Positions 54,944 through 63,909 of a stretch of DNA of 64,000 nucleotides are shown here, piece after piece. Made by a program: the position numbers and the translations under genes. Each line of letters opens with the position of its first letter. Position 1 is the first letter of the stretch. Below the pieces are notes generated by a model, which did not search any database, had not been told where the DNA came from, and worked only from the letters and a program-made list of their open reading frames with translations. The DNA lies in NCBI RefSeq assembly GCF_005233875.1, contig NZ_SZPZ01000002.1, positions 558,001 through 622,000 on the forward strand, written 5' to 3'. The DNA is from Kribbella jiaozuonensis (GTDB taxonomy: Bacteria > Actinomycetota > Actinomycetes > Propionibacteriales > Kribbellaceae).

Positions 54944-56776
54944 TCAATCCGCGGCCAGTGCCTCCAGTACGCCGTCGCCGTACTTGGCCAGCTTGTTCTC
55001 GCCGACGCCGCTGATCCTGCCCAGCTCGGCCAGCGACGTCGGCAGGTCGGTCGCGATCTGCCGCAGCGTCGCGTCGTGAAAGATGACGTACGCCGGAACG
55101 CCCTGCTCCTTCGCCACCGCGCCCCGCCACGCGCGCAACCGCTCGAAGACCGGCGCCGCCTCCGGTGGCAGGTCGACCGCCGCCTTCTTCCCGCCCGACG
55201 ACCTGCTCGAGGACCGGACCCGCTCGGGCTCCCGCCGCATCATCACCTCACGCCGCCGACCGAGCACCTCAGCGCTTTCTTCGGTCAGGACGAGCGTGCC
55301 GTAGTCACCTTCGACCGCCAGCAACCGCAGCGCCAGCAACTGCCGGACCACGCCACGCCACTCGGTGTCCTTCAACTCGGTGCCGATCCCGAACACGGTC
55401 AGCTCGTGATGCCGGAACTGCTTGACCTTGTCGGTCTCCTTGCCGAGCAGGATGTCGACCAGCTGCCCGGCGCCGAACTTCTGCCCGCGCTCGTGCTGCA
55501 GCCGGTACACCGTCGACAACAGCTTCTGCGCCGCGATCGTCCCGTCCCACGACTCGGGCGGCGTCAGGCACGTGTCGCAGTTCCCGCACGAGTCGCCGTG
55601 CTGTCCGAAGTACGCAAGCAGTTGCGACCGCCGGCACTGCACGGTCTCGCACAATGCGAGCATCGCGTCGAGGTGCGAACCGAGCCGGCGGCGATGCGCG
55701 AGATCACCCTCGGACGTGTCGATCATCTTCCGCTGCTGGACGACGTCCTGCAGACCGTAGGCGAGCCAGGCTGTCGACGGCAGACCGTCCCGCCCGGCGC
55801 GACCGGTCTCCTGGTAGTAGCCCTCGACCGACTTCGGCAGATCGAGATGCGCGACGAACCGGACGTCCGGCTTGTCGATCCCCATCCCGAACGCGATCGT
55901 CGCGACCACGACCAGCCCGTCCTCCCGGAGGAACCGCGACTGGTTGTCCGCGCGCGTCCGGCTGTCGAGGCCGGCGTGGTACGGCACGGCCTCGATCCCG
56001 TTCTGCGTCAGGAAGGCCGCGGTCTTCTCGACGCTGTTGCGGGACAGGCAGTACACGATGCCCGCGTCGCCGGCGTGCTCGGTGCGGAGCAGGTCGAGCA
56101 ACTGCCGCTGTGGGTTGTCCTTCGGAACGATCCGGTACTGGATGTTCGGCCGGTCGAAGCTCGCGACGAAATGCTTGGCCTCGGACAGGTTCAGCCGGGT
56201 CGCGATCTCCTTGTGCGTCGCCTCGGTCGCAGTCGCTGTCAACGCGATCCGAGGTACGTCGGGCCAGCGCTCGTGCAACTCGGACAGCATCAGGTAGTCG
56301 GGCCGGAAGTCGTGCCCCCACTGGGACACACAGTGCGCCTCGTCGATCGCGAACAGCGAGATCTTGCCCTGGTCGAGCAGTCGCACGGTCGACTCGACTC
56401 GCAACCGCTCGGGCGCGAGATACAGCAGGTCGAGCTCGCCGGCCAGGAACGCCTGCTCGACCTCGCGCCGCTGGTCGAAATCCTGCGTGGAGTTGAGGAA
56501 TCCGGCCCGGACGCCGAGCGCGGTGAGCGCGTCGACCTGGTCCTGCATCAGCGCGATCAGCGGCGAGATCACCACGCCGACGCCGGACCGGACCAGCGCA
56601 GGGATCTGGTAGCACAGCGACTTGCCGCCACCGGTCGGCATCAGCACCAGCGCGTCGCCGCCCGCGACCACGGTGTCGATGATCTCGGCCTGCTGACCGC
56701 GAAAGGCGTCGTACCCGAAGACCCGGCGGAGGGTCTGCAGGGCTTCGGAGTCAGGCAGTGCGGTTGTCTCGCTCAC
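54944..56776 (-). CDS. recQ: ATP-dependent DNA helicase RecQ
   Basis: 610 residues. Motif 0 FRGQQAEII, Walker [17 protein letters not shown] in [13 protein letters not shown], motif [12 protein letters not shown]. The RecQ-Ct zinc site is formed by Cys in ETVQCRRSQ and SCGNCDTC, and a C-terminal HRDC domain starts near residue 530 ([15 protein letters not shown]). It unwinds 3'-5' in recombination and repair. GTG start at 56776, with TAGACT seven bases upstream and a GAG against the start. 83 bases separate it from the DHFR-like gene. Confidence 0.95.
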   Translation of the reverse strand: MSETTALPDSEALQTLRRVFGYDAFRGQQAEIIDTVVAGGDALVLMPTGGGKSLCYQIPALVRSGVGVVISPLIALMQDQVDALTALGVRAGFLNSTQDFDQRREVEQAFLAGELDLLYLAPERLRVESTVRLLDQGKISLFAIDEAHCVSQWGHDFRPDYLMLSELHERWPDVPRIALTATATEATHKEIATRLNLSEAKHFVASFDRPNIQYRIVPKDNPQRQLLDLLRTEHAGDAGIVYCLSRNSVEKTAAFLTQNGIEAVPYHAGLDSRTRADNQSRFLREDGLVVVATIAFGMGIDKPDVRFVAHLDLPKSVEGYYQETGRAGRDGLPSTAWLAYGLQDVVQQRKMIDTSEGDLAHRRRLGSHLDAMLALCETVQCRRSQLLAYFGQHGDSCGNCDTCLTPPESWDGTIAAQKLLSTVYRLQHERGQKFGAGQLVDILLGKETDKVKQFRHHELTVFGIGTELKDTEWRGVVRQLLALRLLAVEGDYGTLVLTEESAEVLGRRREVMMRREPERVRSSSRSSGGKKAAVDLPPEAAPVFERLRAWRGAVAKEQGVPAYVIFHDATLRQIATDLPTSLAELGRISGVGENKLAKYGDGVLEALAAD

Positions 56777-56783
56777 CTCGGCG

Positions 56784-56789
56784 AGTCTA
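56784..56789 (-). promoter_or_regulatory. -10 box (TAGACT) for recQ
   Basis: Minus strand TAGACT ends seven bases before GTG 56776, giving a leaderless arrangement. Confidence 0.5.
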
Positions 56790-56835
56790 ATGAGATCGAC
56801 CGACAGATGCCGACTCGATCGCCGCAGCCTGTGGA

Positions 56836-57261
56836 TTACTTCGGGATCTCACCCGCATACGTGCCGACGCTCCACAGATTGCCCTCGAAATCGCGCACGG
56901 TGAACCCGCGCGATCCGTAATCCGTGTCCTCGAGACCGCGGACGACGACCGCGCCCGCGCCGATCGCACGGCCGATCAGGCTGTCGGGATCGTCGTGCAC
57001 GAGATAGACCGACTGGCGCTGGTCCGTCAGCGCGGTGAACTCGTCCGGCTCGGCCTTCGCGTCGGCCGAGCCCAGCATGATTCCGCCGCCGGTCGGCCAG
57101 GACAGCTCCGCGTGGGCGATCGAACCTTCGACGGCGCCTTGGTACGACGCGACCACGGTGAAGCCGAGGCCTTCGGTGAGGAACTTCAGCGCTGCTTGCC
57201 CGTCCCGGTAGTGCAGCCCGGGCCAGACGCCGATCACATTCTTCTCAGTCACAGTGTTCAT
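56836..57261 (-). CDS. VOC superfamily protein (bleomycin-resistance-like fold)
   Basis: 141 residues from ATG 57261, which overlaps the stop of the upstream AraC gene (ATGA), a strong argument for this start; GTG 57252 has better ribosome spacing. [20 protein letters not shown] and [16 protein letters not shown] are the VOC halves. This glyoxalase-like type often accompanies AraC regulators; the ligand is unknown. Confidence 0.82.
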   Translation of the reverse strand: MNTVTEKNVIGVWPGLHYRDGQAALKFLTEGLGFTVVASYQGAVEGSIAHAELSWPTGGGIMLGSADAKAEPDEFTALTDQRQSVYLVHDDPDSLIGRAIGAGAVVVRGLEDTDYGSRGFTVRDFEGNLWSVGTYAGEIPK

Positions 57262-58100
57262 ACCTTCGAGACTCGCGCCCCGGCAGGGGTGAAGTCTTGA
57301 AGGTTTGGGAGTTCCTCGGTCATCCATTGCCGTGGCGAGCAACCCGCGATCGCCTGGAACTCACGGGTCAGATGCGCTTGATCGGCATACCCGGCCGCGG
57401 CGGACAAGTCAGCCAGTCGCGTCGTCGGGTGCTGACGCAGGTGCCCGGTGACGCGCTCGAAACGCAGTACGCGAGCGGCGACCTTGGGCGCCAGGCCGAG
57501 CTCCCGCGTGAAGCGGTCGGTGAGATGGCGTCGGCTCCAGCCGACCTCGGTCGCCAGGTCCTGGATGCCGAGCGATCCGCGGGACGCGCAGAGTCGCTGC
57601 CAGGCCCAGCTGACCTCAGGCTGGGCTGTGCCCGCGTTGCTCTGGCCGAGTTGCTGCAGCAGCAAGCTCTCGATCAGGTCGAACCGCTTGTCCCAGCTCG
57701 GCTCTTCGCGCAGCTGCTCGGTCAGCTCGCGAGCCGACCGACCGAGCACCTCGTCGAGGCCGACCACGATCGAGGCGAGCTGGCCCGGCGGCAGTCCGAG
57801 GAGCTCGCGGGCCGCCGGGGGAGTGAGCGAGATCTGTACGCCGGCCCGGCTGTCGGTCTGGCCGATATGCACCGCGGTGGAATGCAGCCCACCGGCGAGG
57901 GCGTCGTACTTGTCGACCGGGTGGCCCGGCCACGCGACGCCGAGCGCCTCGTCCAGCGTGATGACCAGCGTCATGAACCGTGACGGCAGGCCGCGGTGCA
58001 GCTCCATCGGATACCCGTACGACGCGTAGCCGACGAGGTCGCCGACATACGGGCGCAGGGCAGCGTGCACCGGCCGCGTGTGGTGCTCCATCCCTGCCAT
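57258..58100 (-). CDS. AraC family transcriptional regulator
   Basis: 280 residues. The last 100 residues hold two helix-turn-helix units: GIQDLATEVGWSRRHLTDRFTRELG and RLADLSAAAGYADQAHLTREFQAIAGCSP, the AraC signature. The N-terminal domain (residues 1-160) is unlike a sugar-binding cupin and has LITLDEALGVAWPG. The start is ATG 58100, because TAGCCT ends six bases before it; GTG 58106 is two codons upstream. It is translated together with the VOC protein, which may be its target or sensor partner. Confidence 0.88.
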   Translation of the reverse strand: MAGMEHHTRPVHAALRPYVGDLVGYASYGYPMELHRGLPSRFMTLVITLDEALGVAWPGHPVDKYDALAGGLHSTAVHIGQTDSRAGVQISLTPPAARELLGLPPGQLASIVVGLDEVLGRSARELTEQLREEPSWDKRFDLIESLLLQQLGQSNAGTAQPEVSWAWQRLCASRGSLGIQDLATEVGWSRRHLTDRFTRELGLAPKVAARVLRFERVTGHLRQHPTTRLADLSAAAGYADQAHLTREFQAIAGCSPRQWMTEELPNLQDFTPAGARVSKV

Positions 58101-58106
58101 GACCAC

Positions 58107-58112
58107 AGGCTA
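58107..58112 (-). promoter_or_regulatory. -10 box (TAGCCT) for the AraC-VOC pair
   Basis: Minus strand TAGCCT ends six bases before ATG 58100 with no ribosome site. Confidence 0.5.
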
Positions 58113-58222
58113 GATCCAGCCTCGGACAGAATCAGCCCCTCCAGAATCCGGGACCCGCGTACCGCCATCCGGACGGGCGTGGCACCATCGGATAGTCGTC
58201 CGGACGTAGAGGAGAACCTGTC

Positions 58223-60073
58223 GTGCCCGCTTTGAGGTCCCGTACCGTCACCCACGGCCGCAACATGGCGGGCGCCCGCGCGCTCATGCAGGCCTCCGGG
58301 GTAGCCCGCGAGGACTTCGGCAAGCCGATCATCGCGGTCGCGAACAGCTTCACCGAGTTCGTCCCCGGCCACACCCACCTCGCCCCGGTCGGCCGGATCG
58401 TCTCCGAGGCGATCCACGCGGCCGGCGGCATCGCCCGCGAGTTCAACACGATCGCCGTCGACGACGGGATCGCGATGGGCCACGGCGGCATGCTCTACAG
58501 CCTGCCCTCCCGGGACCTGATCGCCGACTCGGTCGAGTACATGGTCGAGGCGCACTGCGCGGACGCGCTGGTCTGCATCTCGAACTGCGACAAGATCACC
58601 CCCGGCATGCTGAACGCCGCGCTCCGGCTGAACATCCCGACCGTGTTCGTCTCCGGCGGCCCGATGGAGGCCGGCCGGGCCACGCTGGTCGACGGGACGG
58701 TCCGCAAGCTCGACCTGATCGACGCGATGTCCGAGGCCGTCAACGAGAACGTCTCCGACGCCGACATCCTGCGGATCGAGGAGAACGCCTGCCCGACCTG
58801 CGGTTCGTGTTCGGGCATGTTCACCGCGAACTCGATGAACTGCCTGACCGAGGCGATCGGCCTCTCGCTGCCGGGCAACGGTTCGGTGCTCGCGACCCAC
58901 ACCGCCCGCCGCGCGCTGTACGAGAAGGCCGGCGAAACCGTCGTACAGATCACCAAGCGGTACTACGACAACGACGACGCGACCGTGCTGCCGCGGAACA
59001 TCGCGACCAAGGAAGCCTTCGGGAACGCGATGGCGCTGGACATCGCGATGGGCGGGTCGACGAACACGATCCTGCACCTGCTCGCGGCCGCGCAGGAGGC
59101 CGAGGTCGGCTTCGACCTGGACGACATCAACGCGGTCTCGCGCCGGGTCCCGTGCCTGGCCAAGGTCGCACCGAACGTGGCGCCTCAAGGCACGTACTAC
59201 ATGGAGGACGTCCATCGCGCCGGCGGCATCCCCGCCATCCTGGGCGAGCTCCACCGGGCCGGCCTGCTGAACGAGAACATCCACACCGTGCACAGCGACT
59301 CGATCGACGAGTGGCTGAAGACGTGGGACCTGCGCGGCGGTTCGCCGTCGCCGGAGGCCGTCGAGCTGTGGCACGCGGCGCCGGGCTGCAAGCGTTCGGC
59401 GACGGCGTTCTCGCAGTCCGAGCGGTGGGAGACGCTCGACACCGACGCGGCCGGCGGATGCATCCGCGACTTCGAGCACGCGTACTCGAAGGACGGCGGT
59501 CTCGCCGTACTGAAGGGCAACCTGGCCGTCGACGGTTGCGTCGTGAAGACGGCCGGTGTGGACGAGTCGATCTGGACGTTCCAGGGACCTGCGGTGGTGT
59601 GCGAGTCGCAGGAAGAGGCCGTCGAGAAGATCCTGGCCAAGCAGGTGCAGCCGGGTGACGTCGTCGTGATCCGGTACGAAGGTCCGAAGGGCGGGCCGGG
59701 TATGCAGGAGATGCTGTACCCGACGTCGTTCCTCAAGGGCCGCGGTCTGGGCAAGGTCTGCGCACTGGTCACCGACGGCCGCTTCTCCGGCGGTACGTCG
59801 GGACTCTCGATCGGGCACGCTTCACCCGAAGCGGCATCCGGCGGCACGATCGCCCTGGTCCAGGACGGCGACCAGATCCGCATCGACATCCCCGGCCGCT
59901 CGATCGAACTGCTGGTCGACGAGGCCGAACTGACCGCGCGCCGGGAAGCGCTCGGCGGGGTCTACGCGCCGAAGAACCGCGAGCGCAAGGTCTCCGCCGC
60001 GCTCCGGGCGTACGCCGCGATGGCCACCAGCGCGGACAAGGGCGCCGTACGGGACGTCTCCAAGCTCGGCTGA
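58223..60073 (+). CDS. ilvD: dihydroxy-acid dehydratase IlvD
   Basis: 616 residues. [12 protein letters not shown] near the start and the Cys ligands of the iron-sulfur cluster in [14 protein letters not shown] and [20 protein letters not shown] are clear; [15 protein letters not shown] holds the catalytic-region loop. The protein carries out the third common step of valine and isoleucine synthesis. The start is GTG 58223 with GAGGAGA eight bases upstream. No terminator is visible before the peptide operon 72 bases downstream, so read-through is possible. Confidence 0.95.
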   Translation: MPALRSRTVTHGRNMAGARALMQASGVAREDFGKPIIAVANSFTEFVPGHTHLAPVGRIVSEAIHAAGGIAREFNTIAVDDGIAMGHGGMLYSLPSRDLIADSVEYMVEAHCADALVCISNCDKITPGMLNAALRLNIPTVFVSGGPMEAGRATLVDGTVRKLDLIDAMSEAVNENVSDADILRIEENACPTCGSCSGMFTANSMNCLTEAIGLSLPGNGSVLATHTARRALYEKAGETVVQITKRYYDNDDATVLPRNIATKEAFGNAMALDIAMGGSTNTILHLLAAAQEAEVGFDLDDINAVSRRVPCLAKVAPNVAPQGTYYMEDVHRAGGIPAILGELHRAGLLNENIHTVHSDSIDEWLKTWDLRGGSPSPEAVELWHAAPGCKRSATAFSQSERWETLDTDAAGGCIRDFEHAYSKDGGLAVLKGNLAVDGCVVKTAGVDESIWTFQGPAVVCESQEEAVEKILAKQVQPGDVVVIRYEGPKGGPGMQEMLYPTSFLKGRGLGKVCALVTDGRFSGGTSGLSIGHASPEAASGGTIALVQDGDQIRIDIPGRSIELLVDEAELTARREALGGVYAPKNRERKVSAALRAYAAMATSADKGAVRDVSKLG

Positions 60074-60082
60074 TCCCACGCA

Positions 60083-60112
60083 TTGTCACCGTGCCGCGTC
60101 CAGGCGTAGCTT
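60083..60112 (+). promoter_or_regulatory. promoter of the peptide/ATP-grasp operon
   Basis: TTGTCA (60083-60088), 18-base spacer, TAGCTT (60107-60112). It starts nine bases after the ilvD stop and leaves a leader of about 25-30 bases before the first peptide gene. Confidence 0.5.
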
Positions 60113-60145
60113 GGCGGCAGGGGATGCCTGACCTGGGGAGGGGTC

Positions 60146-60397
60146 ATGGGGGACGAGCGGGAGGAACGATTCCGTGCTGCGCTCGACGAGGGGCGTAAGC
60201 CGGCGGTGTTCATGTTCCAGCCGACGAACTTCGAGCAGGTGACGCCGGAGCGACTGTCGGAGTGGGAACGCAGTGTCCAGGAGGGCTTCGGCCTGAACAC
60301 GTACGGGTTCGAACGCGAAGTGCTGCTGCGCTCCGCGTCGTGGTCGAACTGCGGCAACGGCCAGATCTGCGCCGACGACTCCGACTGGCACGAGTGA
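60146..60397 (+). CDS. candidate RiPP precursor peptide 1 (graspetide-type)
   Basis: 83 residues, ATG 60146 with GGAGG four bases upstream. Residues 18-50 (KPAVFMFQPT, then F, V, RLSEWE and GFGL) are shared with the next peptide and look like a recognition leader. The tail 62-83 has Ser63/65/67, Cys69/75 and Asp77/78/80, Glu83: hydroxyl donors first, acids last, the pattern needed for side-chain ester or amide crosslinks made by ATP-grasp ligases. It is followed 11 bases later by its paralogue. The precursor role is inferred from layout; no homologue was consulted. Confidence 0.6.
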   Translation: MGDEREERFRAALDEGRKPAVFMFQPTNFEQVTPERLSEWERSVQEGFGLNTYGFEREVLLRSASWSNCGNGQICADDSDWHE

Positions 60398-60408
60398 GGG
60401 CGGCGACC

Positions 60409-60627
60409 ATGGCTGAAGCAGGGAACAGCAAAGCGCCGGTGGTCTTCATGTACCAGCCGACGCGGTTCGACCTGGTGCCGACGGACAAGCTGCAGGAGTG
60501 GGAGCAGCGTGTCCGCGACGACGTCGGGCTCCCGGTGGAGTTCGCGCGCAACGGCGGTGGATCGGAGTGCCTGTCCGCGACGCTGCCGAACGACTGTATG
60601 GACGACTGCGACTACCTGGCCGAATAG
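60409..60627 (+). CDS. candidate RiPP precursor peptide 2 (graspetide-type)
   Basis: 72 residues, ATG 60409 with GAGGG eight bases upstream. Residues 8-41 repeat the leader of peptide 1 (KAPVVFMYQPT, F, V, KLQEWE, VGL). The tail (52-72) differs: Ser52, Glu53, Cys54, Ser56, Thr58, then Asp62, Cys63, Asp65, Asp66, Cys67, Asp68, Glu72 after a Gly-Gly-Gly hinge (49-51). Conserved leader with divergent tail is typical of RiPP precursor families. The TAG stop touches the ATG of the ATP-grasp gene with no gap. Confidence 0.62.
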   Translation: MAEAGNSKAPVVFMYQPTRFDLVPTDKLQEWEQRVRDDVGLPVEFARNGGGSECLSATLPNDCMDDCDYLAE

Positions 60628-61604
60628 ATGCCCCGGCCGTCGATCGCGGTACTGACGTTCACCGATGACCTGCACGCCCTGGTGATCCAGGCACATCTCC
60701 GTCGCAACCGCGGCGCGCTGTGCGAGGTCGTCGAGGTGGACACGATGGCGGATCGTCCTGGCGGGCTGAGCTGGTCGACCGACCCCGGCTTCGGTACGTC
60801 GGTGCCGACGCGGGACGGCGGCCGGCTCGATCTGGCCGGCTGCGACGCGATCTGGTTCCGGCGCTGGAACCACCCGCAACGGGCCGGCCGCGAGCTGTCC
60901 GAGCCCGCGCACCGCGAGGTCGTCGACGCGAGCTGTGCGAGCACGCTGATGGGTGCCCTGCGCAACGAGTTCGACGGGCGATGGGTCAGCCACCCGGACG
61001 CGACCCGGCGGGCCGAGAACAAGCTGATCCAGTTGCGCGCGGCAACGGATGCCGGGTTCGTCGTACCGCGGACGTGGTCAGCCAGGATCCGGACGAGATC
61101 CGCCGGTTCTGCTCGATGCTCGACGGTCAGGTCATTCTGAAGGCGGTGCGTGGCACGCCGAGCAGTCAGCTCTACACGCTGCCGGTGGCGCCCGAGCATC
61201 TGGCCGACGACGATGCGCTGCGGCTCTGCCCGACGATCTTCCAGGAGTTCGTGCCCGGGACCCGGCACCTGCGGGTGTTGTGCTGCGGTACGACGTCGTA
61301 CGCCGTCGCGATCGATTCGCCGGATCTCGACTGGCGGCGGAATCTCGACGTACCGATCGAACCGGTCGCGCTGGATCCGCTCGTGCAGGGGGCGTTGACG
61401 CGCGTGCTGGAGTTGCTGGAGCTGCGGATGGGCGTGGTCGACCTCAAACTCGACCCCGACGGCCGGCCGGTCTGGCTCGAGCTGAATCCCCAGGGCCAGT
61501 TCCTCTTCGTCCAAGGTCTGACCGGGCTGGACCTGACGGCCGGCTTCGCGGACTTCCTCTGCGAGGAGGCCGCGGTCAGAGCTCCAGATCGAACGCCAGG
61601 TTGA
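60628..61604 (+). pseudogene. MvdD-like ATP-grasp ligase, split by a one-base frameshift
   Basis: Coding runs in one frame from ATG 60628 to PRT (codon 149, ending 61074), then continues in another frame from 61075 with VSQDPDEIRRF. Restoring one base there gives 325 residues, the usual size of MvdC/MvdD-type peptide ligases. N-domain: IWFRR at 75-79. ATP-grasp part: GQVILKAVRGTPSS (ATP Lys), IFQEFVPGTRHLRVLCCG and the metal-binding ELNPQGQ at 285-291. Such enzymes phosphorylate acidic side chains and close ester or amide rings in precursor peptides. As sequenced, the first frame stops at 61140 with an aberrant tail. Either a recent mutation or a sequence error; no slippery heptamer supports programmed shifting. 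The 3' end overlaps the convergent toxin gene by 29 bases. Confidence 0.72.
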
Positions 61605-61878
61605 TCGCCTCGGCCAGGAGCGGCTCCTGGTCGGGGTGCAGATGGCCGATCAGGCGGCCGAGCTGGGCCTTCGGGATCGTCTGGATGTTGTCGCAGGAGA
61701 TCGCGCTCGGGTGATCGAGACCGTTGTCCGGGCCGACCAGTACTTCGGTCGACAGGCCGCGGATCGTGCTCGTGATCGGCGCGACCGTCACGTTGGTGAG
61801 GCGCGGGCGGATCAGCTCGCGGGTCAGCACCACCACCGGCCGCGGTTTGTCGAGCCGGGCGATGTGGAGGGCACGCAT
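61576..61878 (-). CDS. MazF/PemK-type endoribonuclease toxin
   Basis: 100 residues. RPVVVLTRELIRP, VTVAPITSTIRGLSTEVLVG and SAISCDNIQTIPKAQLG form the compact beta-barrel core of the MazF/PemK family, in which the Arg and the Ser/Thr of TSTIRG lie near the RNA-cutting site. Toxins of this type cleave mRNA. The ATG overlaps the antitoxin stop (TGATG). Cellular targets are unknown. Confidence 0.85.
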   Translation of the reverse strand: MRALHIARLDKPRPVVVLTRELIRPRLTNVTVAPITSTIRGLSTEVLVGPDNGLDHPSAISCDNIQTIPKAQLGRLIGHLHPDQEPLLAEAINLAFDLEL

Positions 61879-62114
61879 CAGTCGAGGTCGCTGAGGACGG
61901 TGCCGGAGGCCGCGGTGGCGAGGCCGTCGAGGTCGTCGTACCCGCCGTGCTCGCTCAGGATGGCAAGGTCGCGGGCTGCCAGCTCGCGGCGGCGCTCACG
62001 TTCCATCGCCCGGGCGACCACGGACGCCCGGCTCGTCGCCTTGTCGGTGGCGACGAGCTCGTCCATGAAATCGACCAGATCGTCCGGCAGCCTGACCGTG
62101 ATCTGTTTGCTCAT
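61878..62114 (-). CDS. ribbon-helix-helix antitoxin
   Basis: 78 residues. KQITVRLPDDLVDFMDELV is the RHH (CopG/MetJ-like) DNA-binding start, followed by SRASVVARAMERERRRELAA and an acidic tail (HGGYDDLDGL) that would fill the toxin groove. It binds the toxin and its own promoter. TATGGT ends six bases before the ATG, so translation is probably leaderless. Overlapping antitoxin-toxin order is typical of autoregulated type II modules. Confidence 0.85.
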   Translation of the reverse strand: MSKQITVRLPDDLVDFMDELVATDKATSRASVVARAMERERRRELAARDLAILSEHGGYDDLDGLATAASGTVLSDLD

Positions 62115-62135
62115 ACCACGACCATACCGCTATGG
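62111..62135. promoter_or_regulatory. toxin-antitoxin promoter/operator
   Basis: On the minus strand, TATGGT (62126-62121) is a -10 box six bases before ATG 62114. GGTATG occurs twice with five bases between and a third half-site (CATA) lies beyond, a plausible RHH operator overlapping the start codon. Confidence 0.5.
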
Positions 62136-62138
62136 GAT

Positions 62139-62969
62139 TCATTTCGGTAGCGTCGTCTGCCGCTCCAGCGTCTCCCACAGTCGCGCGGCGGCCGCGGTGT
62201 CCTGGGCGGCGGCGGACGGGTCGGTACGGCGTTCGCGGGAGTAGTACAGGCCAGTCTCGTCGGCCACGTCCGGCGAGATGGCTAGCCAGACGAGCGTCTC
62301 GGCGCCCTGCTCCGGGGTACGGGCGAACGGTTTGGTCATCGCCATCATCAGCTTCATCAGGCGCCCGTTGTTCAGGTTGAACCCGGTCGCGACCAGCCCG
62401 GGCTCGAACGTGTAGGTGCGGATCATCGGCACCCGCTTCGCCAGTTCCGAGCTGAGCAGGATCAGCGCGAGCTTGGTCTCGCCGTACCGCCGCATCGAGC
62501 CGCCGGTGAGTTTGGCGGACGACGAGAAGTACCGCTCGCCGTTGAGGTCGTCGAAGTCGATCTGCTTCGCCCGCTCGTGCTCGTCCGAGGCGGTCCCGAT
62601 CACCCGCGCCCAGGGAGAGAGGTGACCAACGAGCAGAGTGGTGATCAGGTACGGCGCGACCACGTTCAACGCCCACGTCAGCTCGATCCCGTCGGCCGAC
62701 ACCTGGTGGCTGGTGAACATCGCGCCGGCGTTGTTCACCAGTACGTCGATCGCCGGCGCCCGCCCCCGGACGTCCCGCACCATCTCCCGGATCGACGCCT
62801 GCGACGTCAGATCCGCCTCGAACACATCCGCCCCGCCGAGTTCCCCCGCAACCCGCTCGGCCTTCCCCCGATCCCTGGCCACCAACCCGACCCGGGCCCC
62901 CTGCGCCGCCAGCCCCCGAGCGCCGGCCAACCCGATCCCGTTGGTCCCACCCGTGATCAACACGTACAT
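62139..62969 (-). CDS. short-chain dehydrogenase/reductase
   Basis: 276 residues. Cofactor loop YVLITGGTNGIGLAGARGL, VFEADLTSQASI, NNAGAMFTSHQVSADG and the catalytic YGETK in MRRYGETKLALILL. It fits the protochlorophyllide reductase/retinol dehydrogenase-like SDR group. The substrate is unknown. It ends 24 bases before the antitoxin start on the same strand, which has its own promoter. Confidence 0.85.
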   Translation of the reverse strand: MYVLITGGTNGIGLAGARGLAAQGARVGLVARDRGKAERVAGELGGADVFEADLTSQASIREMVRDVRGRAPAIDVLVNNAGAMFTSHQVSADGIELTWALNVVAPYLITTLLVGHLSPWARVIGTASDEHERAKQIDFDDLNGERYFSSSAKLTGGSMRRYGETKLALILLSSELAKRVPMIRTYTFEPGLVATGFNLNNGRLMKLMMAMTKPFARTPEQGAETLVWLAISPDVADETGLYYSRERRTDPSAAAQDTAAAARLWETLERQTTLPK

Positions 62970-63055
62970 CGCCCGACTCCTCCCCTAGGCATACCTCGAC
63001 CGGAGTCTAGGGACGCACGGGGCCCGTCGCCCTCAGTTGGACGACGTTCGAAATG

Positions 63056-63727
63056 TCAGTTGGGGGAGAGCGTGGACCAGCTGATCAGGTCGAAGGCGGG
63101 GAGGGAGGGCAGCGCGGTGATGGCGGCCAGTTCGTTGTCGATGAGGCCGACGAGTTGGGCCAGGCGGGTGGTGACGTCGGTGGCCTCGAGGAGTTTCTGG
63201 CGGTCGGGGGTCATGAGTTTCATCGCCGCCGACATCAGATAGGACAGCGTGCTCGGGTCGTCGGGCAGTTCGCCCAGGTGCAGGCCGGGGCGGCTGATCT
63301 CGCTGACGGCCTCGGCGTACTTCCGGAAACGCTTGACCGCGACCATCGCCGTACCCAGCGGGTCGTCGCCGAGGTCGTCGTCGAGCCACTCGACGTCCGC
63401 GACCAGGTAGTCACCGGTGCCGTCGAGCTCCGAGACCTTGAACCGCCGGTTGCCGGTCAGCGTCACCTCGACCGGGCCGTCGTCGTCCGCGTCGAGCGTG
63501 ATCTCGGAGATCGTCGCCGCGCAGCCCGTCCCGTACAGCGACCTGAAGACCCGCTCTCCCAGCTCGTAGCCGTCCCGTACGGCGAGTGCCCCGCACACCA
63601 GCTCGCCGCCGTTCTCGACCAGGTCGCGGACCACCGCGCGGCCCTGGACGTCGGTCACCGGAATCGGGAGCACCAGCCCGGGAAAGATCACCGTGTCGAC
63701 AGTGAGCAACGGCAGGCGGGAGTCCAT
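63056..63727 (-). CDS. LON peptidase substrate-binding domain protein
   Basis: 223 residues. LPLLTVDTVIFPGLVLPIPV is the N-terminal strand region of the Lon N-domain (PUA-like), RFKVSELDGTGDYLVADVEWL the middle strand pair, and the helical C-terminus completes the fold; no ATPase or protease domain is present. Such stand-alone proteins are common in actinobacteria and have no assigned substrate. The ATG 63727 has TAGGCT seven bases upstream and no ribosome site. Confidence 0.88.
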   Translation of the reverse strand: MDSRLPLLTVDTVIFPGLVLPIPVTDVQGRAVVRDLVENGGELVCGALAVRDGYELGERVFRSLYGTGCAATISEITLDADDDGPVEVTLTGNRRFKVSELDGTGDYLVADVEWLDDDLGDDPLGTAMVAVKRFRKYAEAVSEISRPGLHLGELPDDPSTLSYLMSAAMKLMTPDRQKLLEATDVTTRLAQLVGLIDNELAAITALPSLPAFDLISWSTLSPN

Positions 63728-63734
63728 ACCAACG

Positions 63735-63740
63735 AGCCTA
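63735..63740 (-). promoter_or_regulatory. -10 box (TAGGCT) for the LON-domain gene
   Basis: Minus strand TAGGCT ends seven bases before ATG 63727, another leaderless arrangement. Confidence 0.5.
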
Positions 63741-63870
63741 GTGGACGAACGCCGCGACCACGCCCGGTGACAGCGCCGGTACGGCGAGGATTCGGATGAC
63801 GTGAACCTACAGCGATCCGCACGCTCGGGCGTCCTCCAGGTTGACGAAAGTCACGACCTGGGAGGAACGA

Positions 63871-63909
63871 ATGCGCAACCGACGACCATCGATGGTCCGC
63901 GTCGGCTGA
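63871..63909 (+). other. candidate 12-codon leader ORF
   Basis: ATG 63871 with GGAGGAA five bases upstream encodes MRNRRPSMVRVG and a TGA. A strong ribosome site in front of a very short basic peptide, 80 bases before the next gene, resembles a regulatory leader peptide. No attenuator structure was worked out. Confidence 0.3.

Noticed and set aside
61060..61090. Programmed -1 frameshift in the ATP-grasp gene
   Set aside because: No slippery heptamer or strong downstream structure is visible; a one-base loss explains the data more simply.
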